Source: Citrus sinensis (Eukaryota; Streptophyta; Magnoliopsida; Sapindales; Rutaceae). Taken from it: a stretch of 64,000 nt of DNA. Location: NCBI RefSeq assembly GCF_022201045.2, contig NC_068561.1:24124501-24188500 (forward strand), written 5' to 3'. The notes below the pieces were generated by a model. The model saw only the letters and a program-made list of their open reading frames with translations, was not told the DNA's origin and ran no database searches. Below are positions 1 to 11,854 of the stretch, piece by piece; the first letter of the stretch is position 1, and every line of letters starts with the position of its first letter. A program made the translations under genes and the position numbers.

Positions 1-929
1 TGAACATGGAAACTATAAGAAGTTGAGTTGAGTTTCAGTTTAGTCGCGGGTGAAGGGAAGAAACAAGATAAGTTTGACACAATCGATACGCAGCGTAGAG
101 GTTTCCACGTGGCAAGTTATCACTGGGTAGTAGGTTGGGTGCACCGTAGCACAAGAGCAAATAATTGAGAGTTTCATTTCACGTGCATTATCAATGACCG
201 TTGATTTTATATTTAAGAATTGCAAATATTACTAAACTTGTAATTACGCTTGAATTATTTCTATTCCTTAAGCTTTGCAACATGAAATGATCAAAGTACA
301 ATTTGACTCAAATATATATATATATATATATATATATTTTACCTACTCAAGTATTTATTTTAATCGCTTGTTGCTTAACTTCAAAACAACCAAAATATTC
401 GCCACAATACAAGTAATTTTGCTATCAAAGTTATCATGTAATTATGATTATCAAATTCATAATTTTAGTTCAATTTTTAAAAAATATTTAGAAAATATAT
501 TACTCAATTCCGTGTTAGTTTTAGAGAGGGTTTTGTTTGGGGTTAAGAAATGCTCTGACAGCTCTGTAATCCGTTACTAATTTCTTTTAGCTGCTACCTA
601 AAAAATATATTTACCCCAAAAAAACAAATAATAAAAAACGGCATGTGTGTGTGTATTAAAGTCGCACAAATTATGACTTTAGTCCATATATATAAATAAA
701 TATATATATAAAGTTCTTTTTTTTAAAAAAAATATTTTCGAGAAAATGTTTTGTCAATTTCAACAACCGGTCAGTGCAGATGAATTGATCTGATCATGCA
801 CTTTTCGTATATGAATGTGCTTAGCTCTCCTATTGGTTTGGAGTTATTCAAATATTACCATTCTTAGATTCATTTTTGCTTAAAATAATAAAAACTAATA
901 AGAAAATATAGATATTTTGATCAATAGAA
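1..929. other. Upstream spacer, promoter side of the TBC gene
   Basis: No gene is supported here. The stretch is AT-rich, with a (TA)n microsatellite at about 311-337 and a shorter AT run near 690-710. A CACGTG box lies at 106-111 and another CACGTG near 181. The left 200 bases are less AT-rich and could belong to the promoter of a gene outside the window. Short ORFs here have no recognisable protein features. Confidence 0.5.
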
Positions 930-971
930 GAGAGACCCATCGTTCATTTGCTCATAACTCCAAAATCCCAG
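930..971 (+). other. Probable 5' untranslated exon of the TBC gene
   Basis: The sequence around 930-971 ends in a consensus donor (CCCAG then GTTCG at 972). The next good acceptor is TATAG at 1740-1741, eight bases before the chosen start codon. A leader intron of about 770 bases (972-1741) is therefore inferred. The transcription start was not located, so the left end is approximate. Confidence 0.4.
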
Positions 972-1748
972 GTTCGTTTTCTTGTTTATCTGGCGAATTT
1001 TTTTTTTTTTTTTTTTTTGCACATGGATTATTGATTTAATCTGATTTTATTCATTTTCCAATTCACAATAATCTCAATTGAATTAAGGAACGACCCATTT
1101 GTTATTGATGCAACAAAATTGGTGGTTTTTTTTTTTTCTTTCTTCTTTTTTCCTTTTTCTCACTTGCACTTTTCAGTTTCATGGTGTTCCTCTTGCTTTA
1201 CTTTCTTCAATATTTGATGTTTTAGGTTTTTCCTTATATGTTAGATTTTTTTTAAGCTAAATTTGTCATTTGTAAAGAGCGTTTTGTTTGTGCTCCAATG
1301 CTGAGGTTGCCTCGGAAGAAGTTGCTCAAGGGATGAAAATTTTTGGTTGTGTTGTCATGTCATAGCATAATTTCAGCACCTTTCATTTCGGATATTGGCA
1401 TCTGGTGTTGTTTTCTGTTTCCTGCATTTGCTCCAAACGATTATTTTGTTGTAATTCTATAGTGTCACTGCATTTTAATTTCCGTTGGCTGATGAAATGA
1501 GTTGTTACTGATCTGCTTGTTTGATTGTCTGCATTGGATGTGTTCACCATTCCAACTAAGTCGTATGCTTAAGAGTGTTTGCGAATGTTTTGATTGTGGT
1601 CGTTGCGTAATTTCACAGACAATATCATGATTTCATTTCTTTCCTTTCAGATATTGATTGTGTATGTGATCAAACTTTGGTTAGTGGGTCAATATGTTAA
1701 GTAAACAGAAGTTACATTGTTTGCCTTTTGGGATGCTATAGCTTGTTG

Positions 1749-4700
1749 ATGAGTGGAATGGAAAAGAGAAGAATAGATGACTGCGAACCTGGGCCGGTTC
1801 CTTCACCAAGACCAGTGGACAGATTTGGTTTTGTAAAGCAGGAACATGGTAGTCCTCATGAAGGTGTAATCAAGAGCAGGTCAGCCATTCAATTTGAAAG
1901 GTATACTTCCTCCTTAGTAATAAGTTCAGAATTTGTTCTTGGTTGGGATGATCTTGAATTGACTGCAATCTTTGTTTCTTCACTGCTGATAATATAATAT
2001 TGATGATTTGTGATGAATATCAAATTTTTTTCAGGGAGGAAAGAAGGGTTCGAAAATGGAGAAAGATGATTGGGGTTGGAGGAAGTGATTGGAAGCATTA
2101 TGTTAGAAGAAAACCTCATGTGGTTAAAAGGCGTATAAGGAAAGGTATTCCTGATTGTTTAAGGGGTCTGGTTTGGCAGTTGATCTCTGGAAGTCGAGAT
2201 CTTTTGCTCATGAACCCTGGAGTTTATGAGGTACTGCTTTTCTTTTTTTATCTTGATATTGCCTTCAAGACTGTCCTTACTTTTCATTAGATGATTTATT
2301 AATTCGTATCTGCTATAGCATTTGCTTTCCTTATCTTTATATGTTTATGAATAATGTTCAACTTCTAGTGAAGGAATACTGATGCCTTACTCTCAGCTTC
2401 TCAAACAACTTATCATTTTTTTTATCATTGAGTGCTTTCTTTTTCCTTATTTTTATTCTTTCCATCTGTCCTTTTCATTTATATCATGTTGGATAGTTGA
2501 ATGGATTTCATTGAGCATCTTTAATATCAACTTGGTTTTTCTCCTAGAAAATGCTTAGGTTTGTTCTTGATGGATGTATAGCTGCCTGAAACCTTGGCCG
2601 GCTAAGTTGTTGTGCTATTAAGAACTATTCTGCTTTTTGTTCGTAGACCTAGTGAATATTAACCATAGTTTTCATATTCCTTTGTACTCTTACATGTGCA
2701 TTCGCATAGATTCTAATCAATATTTGGTTGATGGAAATTGTTTTTCTTGCAGCAACTGTTAATATATGAGACATCAACTTCAGAACTAGATATAATTCGG
2801 GATATTTCTCGTACCTTCCCTTCTCATGTTTTCTTCCAGCAGAGACATGGACCTGGTCAAAGATCCCTTTACAATGTTTTGAAGGCTTATTCCGTCTATG
2901 ACAGAGATGTTGGTTATGTTCAGGTTGAACTTTTATATATTTAAGGATTCATGTATCTGCTTTGTTTCAGATATTGATTTTGGTAATGTTGGTAATGCAG
3001 GGAATGGGTTTTCTAGCTGGTCTTTTGCTGCTCTACATGAGTGAAGAGGATGCATTTTGGTTAATGGTTGCATTACTGAAAGGGGCTGTCCACGCTCCAA
3101 TGGAAGGATTGTATCAGGTAATTCTTTGTTTTTGAGAAATTCTTGAAATAATTTTAAGGGTTTGAATCAACTGAAAGCACTTGTTACATGTTTAGATGAA
3201 ACAAGACTTTATAGTCATTGTTTATTCATTGTTCAGATTTTGATTACTGAGGTACTTTAAAGTTTCTTATTAAGATCTGCACCTTGCTGTCACCCTTGCT
3301 GCATTAGAAAGTAGTGCAAGAGGAGAATCCTTGAAGGTCCTGAGCTTACTCTGTAAAGCATTCACTGTCTAATGCATTATAGGTCTCCCTTCAGCATGTG
3401 TAGGCGGTTTCTTGTTTCCATGATGTGGGTGGTACTTTGAGTTCATCAAGGTCTAGATCTGTGATCTTGTTACTCTGTCCTGGTTGTACTGAATTTTATT
3501 TCTATATGGAGTTTCTCTCTCCCTCCCTCACTCTCTCTCCCCTCTCTCTGTTTTTTTTTTTTTTTCACCTCTGTTTCCTTCATTTTTGACATTGAGAACC
3601 ACCTGTAGAGGAACTGCTGCTGGTGATTGACCCATCTATGCTTTATGATTATTTCATAGCAGCATCTGTTGTTTTATATCTCAGATGAAGTGATATCTCA
3701 TATCTGTTTTCTGAGAGCTGTTGTTTTTTGTGCTCATGAAATAGGTAGGACTACCTCTTGTACAGCAGTACTTGTTTCAGTTTGACCACTTAGTGAAGGA
3801 GCAATTGCCAAAGCTTGGAGAGCATTTTACTAAAGAAATGATAAATCCTAGCATGTATGCAAGTCAGTGGTTCATAACTGTTTTCTCATACTCTTTCCCA
3901 TTCCATTTGGCTCTTCGAATATGGGATGTCTTTCTCTTTGAGGTCGGTGAATGATTTTTTCAGTTTCTTTCTTTCGAAGCTTCTGTCTGTTGGTCCACAA
4001 GTTGGAATTAATGTATATATATAATCATCTTTTAACAGGGTGTTAAGATTGTTTTTAAAGTTGGCTTAGCCCTGTTGACATATTGCCATGATGACTTGGT
4101 GAGTATCTCAGGACCTAAACTCTACTTGAGATTGGAATTACAGTATATTTTGCTTACACATGGTATTTAAATCATTTTCAGATTAAGTTACCGTTTGAGA
4201 AGCTCATACATGCTTTGCGCAACTTCCCTGAGGATGCAATGGACCCGGATAAGCTATTACCTGTGGCTTACTCAATCAAGGTTCTCTCTCTTGCTCTCTT
4301 CCCATTTCCTCCTTGTATCTATGCCAATGCTGATGTGCAGAAACATCTCATTTAATTGCTATACATGCATTACATCTTTTTTATCGTGTTGTGAACTTTG
4401 ATCATAAGGAAAGGGTGGATACAAAATTATAAGATTTTTTGATACTTGTAATATTTTCCATTTTGACAAAAAATATGAATTTGGGAATTTTCTGGTTGCT
4501 GACGGACATAAATAATATATATTCAGATTTTTAGTATGTTCATTTCTAGGAATGTAAAGATATTATGTCCTTTGAATTCATGTTCAGAAGCTATGTTTGT
4601 TCCTGTTAAAAGTATTCATTCTCATGACATTTGCACCGCAACCTTAAGAATCTTTGGTATTGTTTGTCTGGCCATTGTTTCTGTCTGAATTTCTCACGGA

Positions 4701-5094
4701 AGGTAACTGGTTGAAGCAGCAATTTGGGGTGAAAAAAACTACCATTTGCTTTTCCATTTTTTGGTGACTGGTAAATTAGGCTGCTTTTATTTTTCTCTTT
4801 TGGGTTGTGTTGGGTGATCCTTAATCTAAATAGTTCGTAGAGCTTTAGCGCATGGGAAAGGAGTCATACTGTTTGAAGAGCGGCTTCTAGCCTATGTAAC
4901 TTTCCAATGCATGACTGTTTATTAGTAGTTCATGTTAAATTATGTGTTGGTCTGAAATCAATGTACTGGTTGATTGTTAGGTATCCAAGCGATTGGAGGA
5001 ACTGAAGAGCCTTTACGAAAAGCAGAACAAAAAGGTTGTTCAATCTGCAGAAACTAATGGTAAGGTGAAACAGCAAGACATGCAGGAGGATTGA
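1749..5094 (+). CDS. TBC-domain Rab GTPase-activating protein
   Basis: A Rab-GAP predicted to speed GTP hydrolysis by a Rab protein in membrane traffic. Eight coding exons join in frame: 1749-1900, 2035-2230, 2753-2923, 3001-3117, 3745-3942, 4039-4098, 4182-4280 and 4981-5094, giving 368 residues. The TBC domain runs from about residue 86 (RKGIPDCLRGLVW) to about 290. Both catalytic fingers are visible: the IxxDxxR motif IIRDISR with Arg136, and YVQG with Gln173 at the exon 3/4 junction (most TBC proteins have YCQG). The C-terminus is a short charged helix-like tail. The start at 1749 lies eight bases after a strong acceptor; an ATG at 1728 would sit inside the leader intron. By recall it is closest to Arabidopsis PAM1 (At5g15930) and At3g02460. 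Family is certain; the Rab target is unknown. Confidence 0.93.
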
Positions 5095-5299
5095 GGAAGC
5101 TAAGATGACTGATCAATTTTAAACACCAATTCTTTTCATTCTTTTGTCTAGGTGGCTGCAATAATGCTTGAAGAAATGTGAGTCTAATGACTGACTTGAG
5201 CCAGGGACTGAATGAAAATAGGTCCTTGGTTGATGGAATGCTTTAAAATGTCAATGAAATTATAGATGTCTGTACAGAGATTTTTCAATCCTAATTTTT

Positions 5300-7240
5300 G
5301 GTAGTTGTCAGAAATTTCTTGATTAGGTCAAGGACTGATTTGAGAATTTCGGTCTAGGTTAGTAATTCTTGATTAGGTAGAGAATTTTCAACCAAAATTT
5401 CTTCTGATATTATAGGCATTTCTGCTCAATCTTGATTTAGGATTTCAAGTTTCAAGCTTTGTAAGTGTTCTTTTGTAAAGTCACTTTTATTTCGGATTGA
5501 TTAATCAAATAAAATCACTTAAAGAAAGGTTGTAGTGGCGGTTTGTTTCTTTATTTGTCCAAAATGATGGTGGGCAAACAGGGCAACAAGTTTTATGCCA
5601 AACAGCTCATGAGATTCTATTATCGACAAGACGTAGCTCTCAAAAGATAACTTTAGGGGGGTACCTGTGTACATTGCTTGTTTAATATGAATGTTTTTTT
5701 TTATGCCTAATTATGCCTACTTAATACTACTAAAATACTCGATTACAAAACCAGTCAACTTTGTGACAGCAGCATCTTAAAAGGCTTCCAATAGTAGAAC
5801 TTTAGGGTAAGAAGAACATCATAAACATAAAATCCAATACCTGTATGTAACATTGCCAGGGAGCATTTTTCTTTATATATATAAACTTACAAATTCACTT
5901 GTATCTATCAGAAACATATAATATGACTAACTTTGATTGGCACAATAATATATAATGTGATTAATCTTGATTTGACCAGCATAAGGAAATAATAAGTGAC
6001 TACCCAATATAGTAATAAACGAATAATTCTAGAGATTTCAATGTTTAATCTGGAATGACATGATGTTTATTTATATAATAATATAATGAAATAATAAATA
6101 ATTTTATATTTATTATTTTTATAAATAAGTGACAATGTTAAAAGTTGAAACAAAATCCACAAAACTTTGAAAGGGCAACAAGGCCATTTTGTACCTTGGA
6201 ATAGGTTCTTAAAGGGGTCACCTTAGTCAGTAGGACCACTTAGGTGCTGTGGGCCCCGCTTACTGACCAAAACAATACAAAAAGATAGGAAAAGACAAGA
6301 AGACACAGCGAACATAGTGGTGTCGTTATGTGATAGGTCTACTCAAATCTGCAGGGGGCATCCCAATCTTATCATCTATTGCCCAAATTACGTGTGCCAG
6401 GTTTCCTTCCAAAAATAAGTGACCTCATACTTGGCAACAAACTATTGGCTATAATTGCGCCAAAGCGAAGATGCTTGTATTCTTATTATTGTTATATCGT
6501 AATTTTTTTCCTATTTTAAATTAATATTCTCCACGTGCTTTTTGACGGCTAGTCTAAAAGGAAAATATGTTTTCATTTTGATAAGGAAAATATGTTTTAT
6601 TGACTTGTATCCCAATCACGCCGACATCCACTTCAATTACCGTCATCGTTACTTATGGAATCTTTTTATTTTATTTTCTGCACATTAACCTTGTTAATTA
6701 AGCACTTTAATGCCGAATTTGAATAGTAATTATCCATCATTCACATTATTAAAATAAAATACGATCATAATAAAAAATTAATAAAAATAAGATCTTATCT
6801 TCAAAAACTTCTGTTCAAAGAATCATAACGATAATTGTTAAGAATTTATTAATCTTTAAGAGCTCCGATATCTTTTTTTCGTTTTAAGTTTATATAGAGT
6901 TTGTAATGCAATTTTTTTCCTAAAAAAAGAAAAAAGGAGTTTGTAATGCAATTAAAAAAATAAAAAAATAAAAAAAATTGCGATGATATACCGAAAATAC
7001 CCCTCATTGAAACCTCTGAAGAGTCGGGCTAAAGAAAGGGCAGCCGCGCAAAATTAAAAACACACGAATCCCACTCAATTGGTCCACAAATTCTTGGAGG
7101 GCACATGAGTCATTACGCGGTGCAAAAGCTTGCCATAATTAGCGGCTAGCAATCGATGTCTTCGAGGAAATTCAGGTGCGGCGGATAACAAATGTGAAGA
7201 GAGGGTAATACCGTAATTATATGTAAAGGCCGTGGCATTC
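5300..7240. other. Spacer between the TBC and AdoMetDC genes
   Basis: It holds the 3' flank of the TBC gene and the distal AdoMetDC promoter. No coding signal was seen. A short direct repeat of about 18 bases (GGAGTTTGTAATGCAATT) occurs near 6897-6916 and again near 6937-6954, separated by A/T-rich filler. Confidence 0.5.
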
Positions 7241-7255
7241 TCAAAGAGCTAATAG

Positions 7256-7263
7256 TATATAAA
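7256..7263 (+). promoter_or_regulatory. TATA box of the AdoMetDC gene
   Basis: TATATAAA lies about 870 bases before the upstream ORFs. Transcription would begin near 7285-7295. The leader then probably contains an intron from about 7445 (donor ATCT|GTACGT) to 8125 (acceptor TTGCAG), which joins directly to the exon carrying the upstream ORFs. Confidence 0.6.
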
Positions 7264-8137
7264 GAGCTCTCGCTAGTTCGTTCATGCGATAACGAAACGG
7301 ACGGAAGGAGATCGAAATTCGTTTTGTGAAACAGAGTGAAAAATCAACCCTTCTTTAATCCTCAAGGAATTTTATTATTTTCTTGGTCTCTGAATCGAGG
7401 GTTTTGCTTCTTGGTTTAGTGGGTTTGTTTTCGTTATATTATCTGTACGTATATCGATTCCCCTTATCGTTTGATCTTTATTTTATCGTATTGTTTATTA
7501 GTTTATCGTTCTATGAATCTCTGTATGTCGTGTTGGTTGGGATTTGATGAAGAACTTTTTAATGATGAATCCGATTGCGCTTGATGTTTTTGGAGAAATA
7601 AAGATGGGATTTTTATCAGATTTTTTGCTACAAAATTCTCTCTTTATCAGATGTGGTTTTTTCTTTTCTTGTTTTCTTTCTTTATAGATCCTTACTTGTT
7701 TGGTCTGGTATTTTAAGATAAGATTATTTTGATTGTGGTATTGATTCTGGTGAACATCGTTTCAATACCTTGTATGAAGATAATTGTTTATTGAATATTA
7801 AGTTCCTGCTTAAAGAACTTGTCTTTAAGCTTCTGTTAGAGATTTCTTATTCTCCTTTTAGTTAATTACACAAGAAATTGTTATTTTCTTTGATTGGTGC
7901 TATTGTTTTCATTGCTTTGCTGTTTGGTTTGTTATTATACATATGCTTGCATATATGCAAATGCTTTTATGTAGTTTTTTATTTAAAAAAAAAAAGAAGG
8001 AAAATATATTCTTTTTAAGTTCTTTGGTTACATCAAGTTGTTTTGCCTGTGATTGGACATGGGTATCAGATTCAGATCTGTTATTCTGATAAGGGTGCTG
8101 ATGTCTGGTAGTATTGTTCTTGCAGGAGCAAGGCTGA

Positions 8138-8146
8138 ATGATCTAA
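8138..8146 (+). promoter_or_regulatory. Tiny upstream ORF (Met-Ile-stop) of AdoMetDC
   Basis: ATGATCTAA encodes two residues and a stop. The last A of its stop codon is the first base of the next upstream ORF start (TAATGG), a one-base overlap. This tiny/small uORF pair is the known arrangement in plant AdoMetDC leaders. In characterised plants, recognition of the tiny uORF lowers reading of the small one when polyamines are scarce. Confidence 0.9.
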
Positions 8147-8389
8147 TGGAGTCAAAAGGTGGTAAGAAGAAGTCTAGCAGTAGTTCCTTATTCTACGAAG
8201 CTCCTCTTGGTTACAGCATTGAAGACGTTCGACCTCACGGTGGCATAAAGAAGTTCAGATCAGCTGCATACTCAAACGTGAGTTTCATTTCGTAATAAAA
8301 TTTTATTCCTTCTGTATGTTATAACATGAATGCCTTTTTGACATTAATTATTTCTTTTGTTTATGCAGTGCGTCCGCAAACCATCCTGA
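8146..8389 (+). CDS. Conserved upstream ORF peptide of AdoMetDC (50 aa)
   Basis: A 50-residue upstream peptide that represses translation of the downstream decarboxylase when polyamines are high; this role is known for the family and inferred here. It is split by a short intron: exons 8146-8277 and 8369-8389, donor AAC|GTGAG and acceptor ATGCAG|TGC. It begins MESKGGKKKSSSSS, has the conserved core FYEAPLGYSIEDVRPHGG, and after the splice ends CVRKPS. It starts on the last base of the tiny uORF and ends 184 bases before the main start codon. If the intron were retained the reading frame would change after Asn44 and stop soon after 8277, so splicing could alter the repressor peptide. Confidence 0.93.
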
Positions 8390-8573
8390 GATCGTCCAAT
8401 TTGTCCCATACCCCCCCAAAAAAAAGCTCACTACTACTGCAATTTTAATTTTTTTTAGTTTTAGCCGTCTTAATACTGCAATTTACTTGGCCTATTTCTT
8501 TTTCGACTTCCCTCGTTCTCTCGTTCTGCCCTCTTTGCTCTTTGCAATTGTCATTTGTTTTCTGTAAGGCAAG

Positions 8574-9659
8574 ATGGCCTTGCCAGTCTCTGCAATTGGA
8601 TTTGAAGGTTATGAAAAGAGGCTTGAAGTTTCCTTTTTTGAGCCTGGTGTCTTTGCTGATCCTGGAGGTAGGGGCCTCCGCTCTCTGTCAAAACATCAAT
8701 TGGATGAAATACTGAAACCTGCGGAATGCACAATTGTTTCTTCGTTGTCAAATGAACATCTTGATTCATATGTCCTCTCAGAATCAAGCCTCTTTGTGTA
8801 CCCTTACAAAGTTATTATCAAAACTTGTGGGACTACCAAGCTGCTTCTTTCAATCCCTGCCATCCTCAAGTTAGCTGAGTCCCTCTCGTTGTCTGTTCGA
8901 TCTGTGAGATACACTCGTGGAAGCTTCATATTTGCTGGGGCTCAGCCATTTCCACACCGTAGCTTCTCTGAGGAAGTAGCTGTCCTTGATGGACACTTTG
9001 GCAAGTTTGGTATGGACAGCACAGCTTTTGTCATGGGTAGTCCTGACAACACAAAGAGATGGCATGTTTACTCTGCCTCTGCTGAAGCAGGAAGCCATGT
9101 AAACCCAGTTTACACTCTAGAGATGTGCATGACTGGTTTGGACAGAAAGAGGGCATCTGTCTTCTACAAAACTAATGAAAGCTCAGCCGCTATGATGACC
9201 GAGGACTCTGGCATCAGAAAGATTCTTCCAAAATCTGAGATTTGTGATTTTGAGTTTGACCCTTGTGGTTACTCCATGAATAGTATTGAAGGGGATGCAG
9301 TATCTACTATCCACGTCACACCTGAAGATGGTTTCAGTTATGCAAGTTTTGAGGCTGTGGGTTATGATTTTGAGGTTGTGAAGTTGACTCCCTTGCTTGA
9401 GAGGGTGCTTGCTTGCTTCAAACCCGCTGAGTTTTCTGTTGCTCTGCATTCTGACATTGTTGGCGATGAACATGGAGACACCTTCATGCTGGACTTGAAG
9501 GGATATTCCTGTGGAGAAAAGATATATGAAGAGCTCGGTAATAATGGTTCGCTGATCTACTACAGCTTTTCGAGGGCTGATTGCTCCACATCTCCTAGGT
9601 CAATCTTGAAATGCTGTTGGAGCGAGGACGAGAAGGACGAGGAAGTTGAAGGGAAATAG
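8574..9659 (+). CDS. SAMDC: S-adenosylmethionine decarboxylase proenzyme
   Basis: Pyruvoyl-dependent enzyme that decarboxylates S-adenosylmethionine, supplying aminopropyl groups for spermidine and spermine synthesis in the cytosol. The ORF has no intron and gives 361 residues, the usual plant length. The self-cleavage site is visible as [14 protein letters not shown]: the chain breaks between Glu70 and Ser71, and Ser71 becomes the pyruvoyl group. The catalytic Cys region (EMCMTGLD) and the downstream [14 protein letters not shown] block are intact. A short acidic C-terminal tail (about residues 349-360) follows. The start is fixed by the conserved N-terminus [18 protein letters not shown]. 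The gene follows the two upstream ORFs in the same transcript, so translational control by polyamines is likely. Closest by recall to Arabidopsis SAMDC1/SAMDC2. Confidence 0.97.
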   Translation: MALPVSAIGFEGYEKRLEVSFFEPGVFADPGGRGLRSLSKHQLDEILKPAECTIVSSLSNEHLDSYVLSESSLFVYPYKVIIKTCGTTKLLLSIPAILKLAESLSLSVRSVRYTRGSFIFAGAQPFPHRSFSEEVAVLDGHFGKFGMDSTAFVMGSPDNTKRWHVYSASAEAGSHVNPVYTLEMCMTGLDRKRASVFYKTNESSAAMMTEDSGIRKILPKSEICDFEFDPCGYSMNSIEGDAVSTIHVTPEDGFSYASFEAVGYDFEVVKLTPLLERVLACFKPAEFSVALHSDIVGDEHGDTFMLDLKGYSCGEKIYEELGNNGSLIYYSFSRADCSTSPRSILKCCWSEDEKDEEVEGK

Positions 9660-9980
9660 TGTCCCGGATATAATATCGTGTTTGTTTTTTTCATTTTAAT
9701 CCTTCGCTTATATAATAAAATGTGGTGGGGTTATGTAATGGTAGGGCTTGAGCAGCCTTTACCTTTCCGTTTTGCTGCATTTTTCCTGTTATTGTGAACA
9801 AGGTCTTATGTTTTTGGATTTCTGTTATGTTGGATTTCCGGAGATGTAGATGTTAAACCAGTATCTTCTTTTATAATAAGAGTCATATTATTATATCATA
9901 AATTTGTCTGTCTTTACCATGTCAATTCAAGAGTTACTATCATCATGAGTTGAGCTTGTTCTAACTTATTTACACCTTGC

Positions 9981-10140
9981 AATCCTTTTTCATGTGTTTT
10001 GGAGTCCACAACTTGTGTGTTTCTATTATTTTCTCCATATACGATGCGGTGGCGATGTCAATCCGTTTTCCAGTCTTTTGGTGTCCATAACTTGTGTTTT
10101 TCTGTTATTTTCTCCATAAATGACGTGTGGTGGCGATGTC
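9981..10140 (+). repeat. Diverged tandem duplication, unit about 80 bp
   Basis: Copy 1 is 9981-10059 and copy 2 is 10060-10140. Both start with AATCC and end with GGTGGCGATGTC-type sequence, and share TTGTGTxTTTCT and TATTTTCTCCATA blocks, with scattered differences. It lies downstream of the AdoMetDC 3' UTR and has no coding sense. Confidence 0.75.
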
Positions 10141-10856
10141 CTTATTTAAGTCTTACATAATAATTGCCTTCTTTGGAGAGGAAATAATGAAAATCTCAAA
10201 CAGTAACAATAGAAGTCTAGTGTCGTGTCGTGTTGCGCAATTCAGGTTTACAACGTGGTAAAGGCACGCGTGCACAACAGCCATTTGGATTTTGGACAGC
10301 AGCAGAAGGATATGAAGCTGCCAAACTTGACCACATAAATAAAGGGCAAAACTGAGCAAAAAAGACACCACATGTTTTGCGTCGGAAGAAAATTGTGGCC
10401 AGCATGCGTTGGATTTTCTAAAGCTGTTATTCTACCTTTACTCGCTCAAAAAAAGACTGGGTGGGTGGGGTGGCCCGTTCAAGACCCATCTAAGAAGAAT
10501 AAATGCAGCAATTCTGCAAATGCATTAAAAATTTTCTGGATGGTCAATTCATAGTTGCTGCATCTTTACAAGATGAAATAATAAAAAAGAAAGAAAAATA
10601 TTAGTAAAATAACTCAGAAAAAAATAAAATTTAAGCCCACTTTGTTGGTCAAAACTGGAAACCGATGCTAAGAGAAGAGAGTTTGCTAGAGGAGGCTTCT
10701 TTTGTTTTAAGCAGGTAGCGATAGCCGATAGGGTGCCTCTCTCGTAGATTGAGAGACATTTACTGTATGGGTAGCCTTTGTTTTGCCTGTCTAGAGTAGC
10801 TACGTGTGGGTTGCATGGGAGAAATAAATACATAAACATATATTTAGGGCTAATTT

Positions 10857-11007
10857 AATATTGCTGTGGTGGATAAAATAAAATTATTTTTATTTTACGG
10901 ATGAAATTAAAAAAAATAACTTGATGCTTATTTATGGTTAACTGGGAGTTTGAAAAACCAATGGATTACGGTATTTTTCAAATTACAGTCTACAGCGATG
11001 TAATAAG
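10857..11007. mobile_element. Small MITE candidate (about 151 bp)
   Basis: The left end GGGCTAATTTAATATTGCTG and the reverse complement of the right end (CTTATTACATCGCTGTAG) are alike with a few mismatches and a short gap. TTA lies on both sides (10854-10856 and 11008-11010), which fits a PIF/Harbinger (Tourist) three-base target duplication. The inverted ends are imperfect, so this is a tentative call. Confidence 0.4.
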
Positions 11008-11854
11008 TTAATCGTACAATAAACATTATGACTTTTTTTTTTTTTTTAAGTAAACACGCGCATTTGCCAATGAATCACTTGCCTTAAATGCTGGAACAGT
11101 ATTAGCTTCAAAATTTACACAGGAAAGAAGATGTTGATTCATATCCCCATCTTTGATTGTCGATCTCTGGAATAAATCTCTCATTCCCCATTTTCAAATA
11201 TTGATGGGTCTCATATTTTTTATTTTTGTAAAATAAACGCTGTTAATTATTCTGATTATAGATTTCGATTCCTCAATCCGATAAATAAACGAACCATAAA
11301 ATATTTCCTTTTTTTTTTCTGTAACACGATGGAAATATGTTCCTGGTTTTATGAAAGTCCAACCATGAACGAGTAAGTTCCAATCACATAAGTTCAGATT
11401 GATGACTAGCAAAATGCTTCGTTTCTCAATCACCAAACATTATCCGGTGTTCGATAGGTATGGAACTTTTTTTTTTTTTCTTGAAACGAAAGACAATAGA
11501 TGTGGAACTCCAGAGAATGGCAATTCACGACAGTTACGTCGAAGATTGTCATTTGTTATGAGCGAGTTCTATTAACTAGTTCGATGGGGAAATTCATACA
11601 TAACGCTATGAACAACCAGGTTTGTGAAACATCACAACTCGTTTTTTCAATAATGAAATAAAAAATCTTCAGTTCCAAAATTCTAATCATTCAAAAATGG
11701 TACATTTTCATTAACAAGACTGTTCATTAATACAATAATGAAAAACGGGACTCAAAATTTCGTGTGGTTAATCCTGTAATCCCCACATTGTTAATATTGA
11801 GGGGGAAAAAACAGCTGCTTCAGCTTCTGGCTCTTGATAATATCTCAGCAGCAT

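Larger units (their letters stand above)
9900..11854. other. Spacer between AdoMetDC and the RRP7-like gene (convergent 3' ends)
   Basis: Apart from the tandem duplication (9981-10140) and a small MITE candidate (10857-11007), nothing was recognised. Small ORFs on both strands lack composition or motifs of real proteins. The right end contains the 3' UTR of the minus-strand RRP7-like gene. Confidence 0.5.

Noticed and set aside
1728-1748. Upstream in-frame ATG at 1728 for the TBC protein
   Set aside because: It lies before the splice acceptor at 1740-1741, so it would be removed with the leader intron.
10305-10335. ATGAAGCTGCCA similarity to miR167 (TGAAGCTGCCAGCATGATCT)
   Set aside because: Only 11 bases match and no hairpin partner is nearby.
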